The position numbers were made by a program, and so were the translations under genes. A stretch of 64,000 nt of DNA from Semisulcospira habei (Eukaryota > Mollusca > Gastropoda > Semisulcospiridae). Location of the stretch: the NCBI GenBank assembly GCA_036245525.1, contig BTPG01000006.1, positions 71,298,964 to 71,362,963 of the forward strand. The letters are read 5' to 3'. How positions within the stretch are numbered: position 1 is the stretch's first letter; every line of letters starts with the position of its first letter. This document shows, piece after piece, positions 13,190 through 25,174 of the stretch. The notes below the pieces were generated by a model. The model was given only the letters and a program-made list of their open reading frames with translations. It did not search any database and was not told the origin of the DNA.

Positions 13190-13412
13190 TTAACCCGTAT
13201 CATTCGGAATACACAGTGTGTGAAATAAGTTTGACTAAAATAGTTTAAGGGTAGTGCCAGAATAGCTTGGCGCCTCAAGGCGCCGAGCTGTTCTGGCACC
13301 ACCCTTGAACTACAGCCATTGGTCTATATCTTTATCTTTATATATTATAACGTAGCTTGCATATGGCGGTGTACAAATTTGAAGCTTTTAGCCTCAGTAT
13401 GATATGAGTTAA
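13190..13412. mobile_element. Family A hairpin MITE, diverged ends
   Basis: TTAACCCGTATCATTC to TATGATATGAGTTAA, with the hairpin at 13240-13312. A degenerate relative lies at 13560-13680 without readable ends. Confidence 0.6.
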
Positions 13413-13735
13413 CCCAATCGGGACGCGTATTAGAATGCAGCAAGTCTCAAATGTGTTACAGTGTCAGTATTGTACCAGAGTATTATGGTCGTTACAGCTT
13501 TGCCTTTCACGGCAATGTTTTCACATATTATGACATATGGAATCGGAGGTTGTTTTATTTTTACCACTACCCACCATCAGCGCCGACACACTACAAGAAG
13601 ATATGGATCGACTAAGACAGTTCAAAGGTGATACCAGAACAGGACGAGCTATTCCTTGAAATATCACGGTCGAAATAATGTAATCTGCAGATGACATGGG
13701 ACATCTTGGGACATGTGACGTCAGACCTCAGTGTT

Positions 13736-13907
13736 TTAACCCATTACATCCTGAGGCTGATTTGTTTTATTGCTTATTGTCCTATGAACCTTACATTACA
13801 GATTAGGATATATATCAAGCATTTTAGTTCAAGGATGGTGCCAGAATAACTTGGCGCCTCAGTCCATTTAATTTAAAGCAGTAGTGTATCAGCATAAAAA
13901 GGGTTAA
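13736..13907. mobile_element. Family A MITE, right half of hairpin lost
   Basis: TTAACCCATTACATCCTGAG to CATAAAAAGGGTTAA. The left arm TTCAAGGATGGTGCCAG is present, the complementary arm absent. Confidence 0.5.
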
Positions 13908-14947
13908 GAGCCACAGGCCAGACCACATATTACAATGTTTCTGTGCCAGCTGTGAATTTCCTCTCAGTCCTCGTGAAGCTGCAACCAGTTTCCTCGAAAT
14001 CGTCACAAACTGTTTCATCACCGTTTCCGAACCATCCCAACTGCAGTAAGGGCAGCCGGCATCTTTAGCGTACCATTACGCATAAATCGGAAGACACATT
14101 TCAACACCATTTGTGTTTGTTATGCCTTGTCGACACACCTAATGAACTTTAACAGCAGTTTGGACACGCAGCAAAAGCACACGCATAATCGCACTTATTT
14201 ATTCTGCGCTGCCGTAAGCGTGTCAATCTATTTTTAGCTGCTTCTCGTACTGAAAGCGTTGTTTTAATAGAACGGAGCGGATCATTGTCAGATTACTTGT
14301 TATACAGATGACGTGTGCTGAAATGGATTGACCGGTGTCTAAATGAATCATAACAAGACCTGTGTGTAGCGTTTCATAACCATCTGTTACAGAAGTGTGT
14401 CTTTGAACATTTACGGCGGTAGTGGACCTTTAACTCTTTGCGGCGCTGTTGCTAAAAGGGCATGTTGAGTCATCAGTACAGACAGGCTTATGCCAAATGC
14501 AAATCAGGTTTTAATGTTAATGCAGATGATATCCACAGCTGCAGTAGCATTAAAGTCAAAGCATTGACATATAACATGTTACTAGTTCAGCCGCCTTTAC
14601 TTGATTATGAGGGCAGATGTTGTCCTTCAAATCCGTGGTACAGCCAAGTCTTAAGGTTACTGAAACGACCACTTTTCTTTTTTTGTCAGCAGTCATATAA
14701 CTGAAGTCTCAGTTAAGTTCATTAAGTTCACTTTCTGTACACGTCTTTTGCTCAGCTGTAACATTACAAAGTCAGTTTGTTCGGGGTTGTTTTGGTGTTG
14801 TTGTTTATTTTACAGCAAACAGTGTCACATGCTATCCTATAATAGTGGATCAGAGCAACAGTGTCACTTGCAGAGCTGCGGTCGTTGACCGGAGTCGGAC
14901 GCAGTGCACAAAAGGTTAGGCCTCATGCTGGTGGGGTGAGCCACAGC
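13908..14947. other. Original downstream flank of SLC26 (inferred)
   Basis: If the 8.2-kb element is removed, this sequence (read on the minus strand from 14947) follows directly after the transporter's stop codon, so its proximal part would have been the 3' UTR. It holds a TTAA half-element at 14428 and no clear gene. Confidence 0.35.
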
Positions 14948-14950
14948 TAA

Positions 14951-15900
14951 AGGCCCCGCCACACATGCCGATTGTGCCCCGATTTTGAAGCCGATTCCGA
15001 TCCGATTGCGATCGGATGACGTCATATATCCGATCCGATCCCAATCGGCTGGGAATCGGGTTTTTAGAACCTGCTCTATTTTTCCGATCCGAATCGGCCC
15101 CGATTGTAAGCTTCAACCAATCAGAGCGCGTTTCGCAAAGCACGTCGTTTTAGTTTGAAAATGGCGGAAGATCAGTACCACCTTCGTTGCCGATGTTTCG
15201 CCCGACTCAGTCTTCCCGAATATGATGCAAAACTGCTGATAATGCAAGCACATCATCATCACTATCAAAACTAGCAGCCATTTCGCTGAACATGTACGAC
15301 CTTGATCTTTGATTCAAACCGGTCGGCTAAATAAAGTCAGAGAATGTGTGGCAGTGCACACGTTTTTGTTAAAGGTCCTGGTTCAGCAATTAGTCAGTTG
15401 AGGACAGCGAAAAAAAATTTCGAAGTCCCTACCTGACTTGAAGTGCAACCCTGACAGGGCCTCATCAGATGGGATCCCCGAACATTCACGTTACTATAGC
15501 TGCTGTAGAGTGTCAGACGTCCTTGACGGCTGTCACAGTTCATGCAAACAGGTATACGCCACTCAGCTGCCAAAGGTCACTTCCAGTTGCATCTGTCCGT
15601 ACACGGTAACACCCACAATTCTCGTGCAACAACAACGAAAGATGACTATCCAACTTTCACTTCTGGGCCGGTACTGGGAAGCACTGAGCGACGTCCACAG
15701 CGTCCCAAAAATGGCCCAGGGAATGGTGACGGTACGTCGAACATGCTATATCGTGGTCTTCTCATTTCTTATGTCCTCGCATTTATCCAAAACAAGGTTT
15801 CCTCGAAAGCGTTTGCAAACAACAAGTCTTTATGGTAGTCGCCATTTTTACGAAGGGAAGCTACTAGATAATGTGTGTGTAAGGGACAGCACTCCCGTGC
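14951..15900 (+). repeat. Left terminal inverted repeat of the 8.2-kb element
   Basis: Starts with the GC-rich end, then a run of GATCCGAT/ATCGG words (14976-15100) and an AATGGCGGAAG context near 15160. From 15365 it matches the right terminus inverted. A long frame at 15438-15962 is open here, but the matching right copy does not keep the same frame, so it is not called as a gene. Confidence 0.6.
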
Positions 15901-16064
15901 TAAGCAACGCGCAAACGCCCACCTCAAAACGATTTTATTTTTCACAAAAGCCTGGGAGATAATTTACAGGTCATCATGCAACAATGTGATGTGCATGGGT
16001 GACAGTGCGAGAATATGAAATGAATGTAAACGGGACATAAATATGCCCCATAAATCCATGGCCA

Positions 16065-16132
16065 GCAAGCGATATATACATTCCCATGAGCTCCTGCGGA
16101 TGCAGGGGCTCATGAGAATGTATGACTTTTGC
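16065..16132. repeat. Family B hairpin core, inside the 8.2-kb element
   Basis: GCAAGCGATATATACATTCC and near-inverse; its presence shows the large element has itself been a target. Confidence 0.5.
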
Positions 16133-16384
16133 ATTTGGAACAGGCTGGCTGAAGGCCTGTTCTGTCTGAACCAAACAGCTGAAATTCAGCTTTTCGGGAT
16201 TTTGAAAAGCTGAATCAGCTTCTAGGAGTGAAGACGGTCACCCATTGATGTGATTGTGCCTGTTCGTGTGTGTTACACGGACATAAAATTTGATTCCATT
16301 ATAAGAATCTAAGCACTAGGTAATATTTTGCTTTGTCGTTTACTTCTCATCTTGTTTTTTTTTTTTTTTTTTGTATCACAAAAG

Positions 16385-16558
16385 ATAATTACCGTCTGCA
16401 AACTTGATGAGTTCAGTGATAATATTTTCTCCCCAGACCAACTGCTGTCTATGCACACGCAATGCACCCTGCCCAATGCATACCTCATGCAGGTGCCTGA
16501 CAGCAAACACCGATACACCAACTACAAGCTAAAGGGTGCACGAGCAAACGAGAGGCAA
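16385..16558 (+). other. Open stretch resembling an exon
   Basis: Preceded by a T18 tract and CACAAAAG. Encodes KLDEFSDNIFSPDQLLSM and VPDSKHRYTNYKLKG, and could end at a GC-type donor (GAGAG|GCAAGT). Opposite strand to the other candidates. No homologue recognised. Confidence 0.25.
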
Positions 16559-18031
16559 GTTTCAAAATAATTAGATACAGGGCCGCAGCAGATGGTTCCG
16601 GCCTTCGCCATACCAATAATGTATACATTTTTTTGACAAGACCATATAATTATGTCTGTTTATGCCCTCGACCCAAATTAATTTAAATGTTACTAATTTT
16701 TCCATTTTTGGGGGGTTGTGCGAATTCTTCCCCCCCCCCCCCCCCCCCCCCCCCGCCCGATTGACTTTAGGAAGCAGATGAAAGCAAGCTGGCATCATGC
16801 AGGCATGCACCCCTTCGGCTGGAGCATTAGGTTTCTTTCACCTCGTGCTATGGTTATGAGATATGAAATAAATGTTAGGAAACAGATATATATATATTAT
16901 GTAATTGGTATTCTAACCACAATATATTTCATTCATAGTTTATCTATGTTTGCACTGACAGCAAATCATGTGGGATTTATTTCTGATTACTCCATATAGC
17001 AATGTTCTCTATCAGAAAACTGAAATGACTCAACCCGCAAAAATAAATATCAAGGAAATATATCAGTTCACAACAGCAAGAGGTATATCTCACTTGATCT
17101 TCATTTTGTGACAAAAACATTGTTTTCAAATACACTTCAACGTATGGTTTATTTGTTTATATCTGTACTGAGTGAAACTGTTAAAAATGCCTTTCATTGT
17201 GAGGCTTCTCTTATGAGTTTACCAAAATCGTCAAGTAAATCAATAAGTGTCTCTTGGCTTGACTTCACGAACGAAGATTCTATAGGGCTTGCCCACGTCG
17301 TCTGCAGGCATTTTCGTGGCTGCGAAGGCCAATCCGGGACAGGCAGGTTGACATCAATAAGTGTATACATAAATAAAACACAATTACCATGATTGTCATA
17401 ATTCCTAAAAATACAGCTGATTTTTTTTATGAAATGAGTATGTCTATCCTCAACAAGACCAAGTAGTCTATGTACCCTACAGAACCACATAGTCCAGATC
17501 AAAATGGTGACTGCGAAGCGTGTGTAATGCAGAGACGAACTCAACGAAAAAAAGAAAGACGCTTAGAAAAGACAGCTACAACACAATTTTATTCATATTA
17601 TCTAGTAATAAATTGTGTTGTAACTGTCATTTCTAAGCGACGTTCTTTCCTCATAGGGTTCTTCTCTACAGAACAACATACATGTGCACTTTTACTTCCT
17701 GCACCATATATAACTGTAATAATACATGAGGCAAAAACACAAACAGAACAGAGACAACCATTTTAATTATAAAGAAACAATTTCAGTGATGTCATTGAAT
17801 TATATGCATGGTATATTTTGCTTATGATGCTGTCATTCAAACTTGGTCACTGTGTTTTGGTAAGTGAGGGAGAGGGGGGGGGGGGGGGGCTGGAGGGGGC
17901 GGGTACACATGCAGGCATATATATATATACCGCAACGATTTCCTAATGTAATGTTACATATGGCAATATAGTTCTATCATCATATGCTAAATTTTGCTAT
18001 CCACCAAAATGCTAATATTGCCATGATTCCA

Positions 18032-18223
18032 CAGCAGACAGACAGCCTTCATGGACAGGTCCAACCAGTGAAGAGACAACAGACTGGCCAGTGTCAAACA
18101 TGTCACCAAACTGCAGGGGCGTTAGCAGCAATGTCACACAGAAACTTTGGAACAGCAAACAGCCTGATGCAGTGCAGTGTGCCCCAACTTGCTCTCAGCA
18201 GGCAGCTGCAAGACAAGAACAAA
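18032..18223 (+). other. Open stretch resembling an exon, Cys/His-containing
   Basis: Acceptor ATGATTCCACAG and donor G|GTCAGT flank a stretch encoding GQCQTCHQTAGALAAM. The minus strand is partly open as well, so the strand is uncertain. A further short open frame, ATG at 18554 to TGA at 18700 (48 codons), follows on the same strand. Confidence 0.22.
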
Positions 18224-19032
18224 GGTCAGTTAGTACATGTGAAGATGTACTGCAAACACTGTTCTAGATGAGTTTACTTGGCTACCGGGTATCAGCCAGT
18301 ATAATCTACTCAACATGAAACCAACCGTAATGAATCAATCACAGCCAGTGTAATCAATAAACTCCATACAAGACAGATTTGCAAAATAACTTTTACAAAC
18401 AATTTCTTTGTCTCGGTGATGGTCAAACGATTTATACAGTTTTGTTCTAATAATAAAAGACATTGTAGCTTTGCAATGCTGCTTGGTAACATGATATTAT
18501 ATGAATATGTTTTCAGGCCAACATAACCAACTTTTCCCTGGGGGAGACTAAAGATGCACTCAACCGATGAGCAGCCCCTGGTGACCATATCGAATGTGGG
18601 AGTAGAGGCGACACCTTATCAGCGCGTGACCAGTGAAGACAATCCGGCCTACTGTTTGTGTGGGAATCATCTAATAATAATGGACAACAAGAACTACTGA
18701 ATTTGATCCAGCTGATCGAGTTAACAGAAGAACCAACTTTTCTAGATATTTGTAAGAAGCAGACCGAAGTCAAATTTTGCAGCGTCAAAAATTATAGCAT
18801 CACATTTGCAAATAAAATTCCCACATTATAATAGCAATCAAACATCACCAACACTCTACATACAGATTTTTTTCAGTTGTGGCATGAGAGCCATATGGGG
18901 CTTGGCAACAGCAAACACTGTTGCTCTTGTCAGGTGGCCATAATCAGATGGCAGTTTCTAAGCCCCAATCTAAACTACCTGAGGGCACTATCTGGTTGTG
19001 TATGTGTGTGAAACCAACCTCCAAGTCTTTAC

Positions 19033-19156
19033 TTCTGCTGAAAAACCACATCCACTCGTCGCTCAATCTTGTCATCTGTACTGCGTAGGTAATGTAACAA
19101 ACTGGAGAGCTTCTCATCAGTGAGGCATTGGGGATACAAGGCCACGGAGCACATTC
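19033..19156 (-). CDS. Possible downstream exon, hypothetical gene inside the 8.2-kb element
   Basis: Acceptor TTCTCATCAAG and donor GTAAAG; encodes LYPQCLTDEKLSSLLHYL and DDKIERRVDVVFQQ. Its entry phase (1) does not match the exit phase of 19664-19828, so an intermediate exon would be needed. Confidence 0.3.
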
Positions 19157-19663
19157 CTTGATGAGAAAAAACAGAATGAAGAGAACATTTTCATTAACTT
19201 TTAAAATTTACTTTCTGTCATGGAGATTGTTTACATCTGTTTGTACAAGTAGTTGGGACATGAATAAATGGACACATGCATGTAATATATACTCCATATT
19301 GTGCACTTTGTACTCTCTATACAAGAAAGTATTAAAGTTGAATGTAAAAGCAAAATGTTGGACATTTTTTGTTTTCAATACATTTGGACATTCTTCTTCA
19401 TAAATTGCATACATGTCTGCTTTCATTTTTTATCCTTGTTATAACTACATACTGTAAACAGTGCACATGAACAGGAATTCTGCACCTGACTTGCCATAAG
19501 AAAGAATTAGTTTTCATGGTCAGTGTCACAATCCTAAATAGTATATTTCTACAAATACATGTACTGTAATGATACTGAAAATGACATGTACAATACTGCA
19601 CTTGTACCAGAAATTGCACAAGTGTGTAACATACATGTACTATGCATATTTCTGCTGTGCTAC

Positions 19664-19828
19664 CTGGTATGCCACAGAGTGCCTGTTGCTAATCTTGGTA
19701 TACTGCTTGCATACTTGGTGGTTGAAGTCAAGGATGGTAAGCCTGTTGCGCATTGTGTAGCCTTTGTAGCCAATGAAAGTTTTTGGGGGGGCCATTTCAT
19801 TTTCAGCCACATAGATACATCCCCTTGA
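19664..19828 (-). CDS. Possible exon, hypothetical gene inside the 8.2-kb element
   Basis: 55 codons, phase 0 at both ends, acceptor GTGTTAG, donor GTAGCA. Encodes CIYVAENEMAPPKTFIGYK and then RNRLTILDFNHHQ, which looks like real protein. It follows the previous candidate exon in phase. Cargo gene or transposon protein: undecided. Confidence 0.4.
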
Positions 19829-19910
19829 CTAACACTCAAAACACTCAATGATGAGACTGAAACATATCTAAACTCTAAGTCAAAATAAGTGCATAAATAA
19901 GACATGATAC

Positions 19911-20014
19911 CTTGATCATGCCTGGCAAGGACACTCGTAATGTGTGGTGATGGTTGATAACAGGCTTTATCCCTTGTTTCAAGTGGTGTTTAGCCTTTGG
20001 CAGCAGCAAAGAAA
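19911..20014 (-). CDS. Possible exon, hypothetical gene inside the 8.2-kb element
   Basis: Acceptor CTGTTTTCAG and donor GTATCA bound a 104-bp open stretch (phase 1 to phase 0). It encodes a basic, His-rich segment with KHHLKQGIKPVINHHH and LRVSLPGMIK. It joins in phase to the next candidate exon. No family recognised. Confidence 0.4.
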
Positions 20015-21454
20015 CTGAAAACAGATGGCCAATATAATAGATAAAGCAAAACCTGAAAGTAAAAAAAGCACAAAAGTGAAAATGTACCAGCAGCAGTTTA
20101 TACTGAGTAGGTTATTTCGATGACAGGACAGTTTCGTGTGTTTTTGTTCTGCATACACTCAAGGATATAATCCTCCATGTAAACACACAGCTCAACTCAA
20201 ACCTTTTATGCAATTCGCTTGCCTTTGTGCCACACATCAAAGTAATGATCCAGATGTTTCAGTGGCTGCGATCAAGTCAGTAATAATATACAAATCTATT
20301 TCATACTGGAAAAAAGATACATGCATTACAGTGTGGCAAACTGACCGGTAGCTAGCACTAGCTGTTATGAAGACTTGGGAGAAAAACCACCATGGCACCA
20401 TGATAATAATGTTTACTGTCAACTTGTAAATATACTTACAGTGTGGAGGTAGCAGTCATATGTAAATCATAACTTAGTGTTGTGACAGCAATATTTCCAG
20501 GACACTATAAGCTACTTTATGTGTGATGTGATAACACTTTTACAAACAAAAATGATTTTGTGCAAGCGCACGGGTGTACCATACTTCAAAATCAAATGCC
20601 ACCAAACTGATAATTACCTGAAAGTAGCAGGAGATTACAGTAGAACTCTGTCGGTGACAACTTATCGGACAGGTCTTGCTGTCTTCAGAAACTCGATGCC
20701 ATGCTGTGCATTCACCAGTTTCAAGTCACCTGACCTTGTGACAGCCCTGCTGTCTAGAAACAAACCATAAACACAGTCATGGATGGACAAAACCTGTTGA
20801 AAAAGAAATAAATACAGAAAATAGGCATGTGTGCACATACGCATGTACGTGTGGCTTTCTAAAAATGGCTTAGTCACAAAATAGCAGCACATTTGAGTGT
20901 TATGATATGGAGCAATATATACATACATGTATTTACATGATTCACAGAAAAACTAGCAATAAAATATTTTGGTATACAAGAATGATAGTATAAGTTTTTG
21001 TCACTCATATTTCTCCTGTTCATAAGCTTGTGGTTTCAGGAAAATATGAGAAATACATTGTATCAGTGGCAAGCCAACTTACAATAGACCACTTATATAC
21101 CTGATTGTGAGTTTCATAATGAATTATGCACATACATGTATTGCTCTATTTCATCACACTGAAATGTGCTGTTATTTTGTGAACAAATATATTTTAGGTT
21201 GATTATAGTGGTATAATTATTTTATCCTTACCTAGACCTGTTGATTATATTCTCATCCAGACAATTGCTGATGTTGTTTTCATACAGCGAGCAGCTGTAC
21301 ATTTGTTTTCATTCAGACAGCTGAACATTTTGTCTGTGTTCAGACAACTGCAGGTATATTTTGTTTTTTTATTCAGACAGCTGTATATTTAATTCTATTC
21401 AGACAGCTGTATATTTTGTTCTAAATATAAGCCAGCTGTACATTTTGTCCCAAG

Positions 21455-21463
<9 letters not shown>

Positions 21464-21536
<73 letters not shown>
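21464..21536. repeat. (CA)n microsatellite
   Basis: Within the 8.2-kb element. Preceded by several TTCAGACAGCTG(T)ATATTT units at 21250-21450, a degenerate ~35-bp tandem repeat. Confidence 0.9.
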
Positions 21537-21537
<1 letters not shown>

Positions 21538-22214
21538 TTTAGGTTCACAACTTACCTTGCCACTGCGATTATCTGTTATGTATTGTGATGAGATTGGGCG
21601 TTGTTCCATTACTGATGCACCTTCACTTTGTAATAGCTTCACAAATGTATCCACATAAATAACACATTAGCTGCTTGCTGCTCTGTGAGCTCATTTGGTG
21701 TGGCACTGAAAAAGAATCAAATGACTGGTATTTGTATAGTTATGTAATGCACACACGGGTCTTGTACTAGAAAATGGCGTGGCGTTCTGAAGATATTTAC
21801 ACAAAAACTTGACAACCACCACGAACCCCCAAAACAAATCGCAACTAAAAGTGGAAACTTCTAAATGTACATCAGACCAGAGCTCAGAATATATCGCATA
21901 TTTCATTATGTATATAACACAAATATGTGTAATAGAAAATTGCCCAGAAACTATTACACTTATTTATAAAGGGGAGAAAATTTAAAAACAAAGTTTCAGG
22001 CTGTTACTATAGTGACGTATTTATAGTAACTACAGAAGAGACGAACAGTGAGGCTAAGATTTCCAATCTATTCTTCGTCTTGTTCATCGATGTATTCTGC
22101 CTACTTCTCACCACTGTCGTCTGCTGTTATTTCCTCAGTCATCATTTCCCCCGAAATTAGTGTCCTGTACACCAGAACACACATAACATTACGATCGCTA
22201 GGGCTTCTTGTTGT

Positions 22215-23133
22215 TGACAAGGAAGTGGTCATTAGAGTGGTGTCCCCTGATAATACATATTTACGAGTACCTTCCCTTTGTAAACACGACGTCAGCTACA
22301 CGCGCATAGGTGTTTGTTGTTGTTGGAAATATACTTACCAACAAAAGTAATATTTGTACCACAAAAAGTGAAAAGACCACACCATATCATGTTGGACTTA
22401 CCGCCACCATTCGCTGGACCTTTTTTGGACGCTCTGGACGTCGCGGCTCGGTGCAGGCTTTAGTCACCGGCCAGTGCGGCAAGTTGAAATGAAAGTTGGA
22501 TATTTTTCAGTCGTAGTTGCACGGGAATTGGATGTTACCGCGCACGGACAGATGCAACTGGAAGTGACCTTAGGCAGCTGGATGGTGTATACCTGTTTTC
22601 GTGAACTGTGACAGCCGTCAAGGACGTCTGACACTCTACAGCAGCTATAGTAACGTGCGTGCTCGGGGATCCTATCACACGGGGCCCTATCAGGGTTGCA
22701 CTTTCTGTGTCAGGTAGGGACTTTGAAATTTTTTTTTCGATGTCCTCTACTGACTAATTGCTGAACCCGGACCTTTAAGCAATCCAGACCAAAAAGGTGA
22801 CTGCCAAGCGTGTAAAATGCAAAGAAGAACCCAACGGAGAAAGAAACACGCTTAGAAAAGACGGGTACAACACAATTTATTAATATTTTGGGTAAATACT
22901 CTTTGTCAAAATAGACAAACAAACAAACAGAGAGAGTAGCCGCTACTTATCTTCATAGCAGAAGGAATGTGGCAACTGAAATATTAATAAATTGTGTTGT
23001 ACCCGTCTTTTCTAAGCGTGTTTCTTTCTCCGTTGGGTACTTCTTTACACGTTTTTGTTGTCCGGCCCGATCACACTCCGATTCGAAACTGCTCGAGAAT
23101 CGGATTCAAAATCGGGCATGTGTGGCGGGGTCT
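22215..23133 (-). repeat. Right terminal inverted repeat of the 8.2-kb element
   Basis: Read on the minus strand from 23133 it repeats the left end: the GC-rich tip and ATCGG words, then after an inserted fold-back block (22779-23055) the AGCAATTAGTCAG section and the CGACGTCCA..GCGTCC section. Divergence is appreciable, suggesting an old insertion. Confidence 0.6.
22779..23055. mobile_element. Fold-back repeat inside the right terminus of the 8.2-kb element
   Basis: Arms: GTGTAAAATGCAAAGAAG..ACGGGTACAACACAATTTAT (22808-22890) and its inverse at 22981-23050. It splits the terminal repeat of the larger transposon. Confidence 0.55.
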
Positions 23134-23667
23134 TAAGGGCAAGGGACCGAGATTGTGGTGGTGGGCTCCGGGTCGGCCTGGGTTTTCTGGAAAGCGTCCA
23201 GCACGGTGTGGAACACAATGTCCTTACTGACAGACCCAGAGAAGAAGCTCGCGTTGTACAAGGTCTTCAGCGTGGCGGAGGGGAAGGCAGCCAGGAAGAC
23301 GGTGACGCCGATACGCCCGTACTGGGTGATGACCAGCGCCAGGCAGTCGATGCCCGCCACATCGATGTAGCTCATAGGGGAGCAGTCAATTATCACGTGG
23401 TGGATCCTGTCCTGGCGTTGTTCATTCACCCTCACTACATCTGAGATCGTGGGCAAGCTCAACCTCGAGCCGTTTCCTATCTCGGCCGTGCTGCCGTTTT
23501 CGGTCGGGGCGGTTATATTGGAGGCAGTTTCGTACCCTTCTTCTGAGGCGGCGTCGGTAACGCTGACCATGATAGGCGCGACTTTTTTCTTGGTGGGGTC
23601 CAGCACGCGCTTGTACAGCTCTTTCTTGAAGCGCTCCACGCTGGTGTAGTACAGAGGCGACTCGAAT
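23133..23667 (-). CDS. SLC26: SLC26 exon 8 (STAS domain and stop)
   Basis: Opens FESPLYYTSVERFKKELYK, continues with a variable acidic and Ser/Thr-rich insert (an intervening loop typical of SLC26 STAS domains), then the STAS core DCSPMSYIDVAGIDCL and VFLAAFPSATLK. It ends in a short TTTISVPCP tail. The TAA stop at 23135-23133 is composite: T and A belong to the target duplication and the last A is the first base of the adjoining 8.2-kb transposon. Confidence 0.94.
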
Positions 23668-25081
23668 CTGTGGAAAACACACACAAGAATAGCTGCATTC
23701 CTGTGAAGAAATTCCATTAGAGAAACGTCCATTTGTCACGCAGTGTTTAATCACCAGGAGGATGTTATGAACGACGACAGTAAAACCTGTATGCCCAATT
23801 ATGCTGGTGTACTCACCATATAGACCCACTCGGGGAATACGCCAAAAAATAGAATAGAAGCTTACTTGTGGCGCACTCCCTGAGTAGGTCTATGTGAGGA
23901 GTATAGGCTGGTTGTCATCGGTGCGTGCAACAGTTTTTCAGTGCACATATCTCCCGCAAAGAACGACTTTTCTGTACCACTTTAAGAACTAATATTATTT
24001 AGTGCCAGTTGCCCTAATATGGGATTTTTGTACTGGACTCTTATGATTTGTCGATTTGTTGCACAGTCATAAACATTTGGTGTAAAGACAAGAACAAGTC
24101 ATTTTCAACACCCTCAATAGAGTTGCGGCAGATTTCAATATTGAAGTCAAGCTTGCAGAATTCATGTATGCCTGCGCTGTTTCAGGTTTGAAAACTTAGC
24201 CAATTCTCGTCTAAACGGATCTTTCTTATACTGGGATTGATATATATGGGGCACATTATGGGATGTAAAATCAATCACTTCATGAAAAATCCGATTTGAT
24301 ACGACTGTACAGCTAAAATGAGACATTGCTCGAGTTTCTTAAAAGTAAATCGGATTAGGTCAACTGCCACTGAATGATATGTGTACTAAGATTGGTATAG
24401 AAAAGTGTTTCTTTGCGAAGATATTTGCGAAAATGTTGATCTCTCCGATGTCAAACGACATATACACCCACAACAGTACGGGTTGTCAAGAGTGAGAGGT
24501 GCGCATACCTGAAGATTCTGACGCCGGGTAACGTGCGGATGCCCTTGCGGCGTGAATCCATGACAATGTCCTCGGACTCAGCCGTTCCCATCAGCTTGCC
24601 CTTGGCCAGCTGGTTGATGGCCAGGATGGTTACCATGGAGAAGACCACGCCCACCAGGAGACCAAGGTCAAGGTCGCCGAGGATGCTGGCGAGAGCCGTG
24701 GCGATCCAGATGAAGAAATCAGGCTTGTTGATTTTCCACAGACCTTTGAGCTGTTGCACCTAGAAAAATTGTGACACTCGGATTAGATTTTGACAGTGTC
24801 ATGCAAGAAACAATGACTGACCGTGACGTGGGGAACAGAGCGGGTATATTAATTCAAGAGCTGTGCCTACTAGACGCTCCAAGCTAACTGGAGTTATCCC
24901 TGAGGTCCTTTTAAAGTAAGAACTCAGAACTCAGAACACTTTATTCGGTAGGTCAACGACCCATTCGAATTGGGGTGAGATTACATAACTGAAAAAAACA
25001 AATGACAACACGGGAAAGGAAACAGACAAAATATAAACAAAAAGCAATTTCTTCTTGGAATTGGTACTCATAATATAATGA

Positions 25082-25174
<93 letters not shown>

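Larger units (their letters stand above)
14951..23133. mobile_element. 8.2-kb DNA transposon with ~0.9-kb inverted termini, TAA target duplication
   Basis: The outer ends are AGGCCCCGCCACACATGCC at 14951 and, on the opposite strand, AGACCCCGCCACACATGCC at 23133. Flanks are TAA at 14948-14950 and TAA at 23134-23136. Inward homology continues in inverted orientation: 15365-15625 against 22505-22780 (both with AGCAATTAGTCAGT and the CAGACGTCCTTGACGGCTGT-type block), 15690-15770 against 22370-22450, and more weakly to about 15900 against 22215. A 3-bp TWA duplication is typical of PIF/Harbinger; that assignment is inference because no DDE transposase was recognised. The right terminus is interrupted by a fold-back repeat at 22779-23055. 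It lies in tail-to-tail contact with the SLC26 coding end. Confidence 0.7.

Noticed and set aside
15438..15962. 174-codon open frame
   Set aside because: It lies in the terminal repeat of the 8.2-kb element. The homologous right terminus does not keep the frame and no domain is recognisable.
23422..23829. 135-codon minus-strand frame overlapping SLC26 exon 8
   Set aside because: Shadow frame of the STAS exon running into intron sequence.
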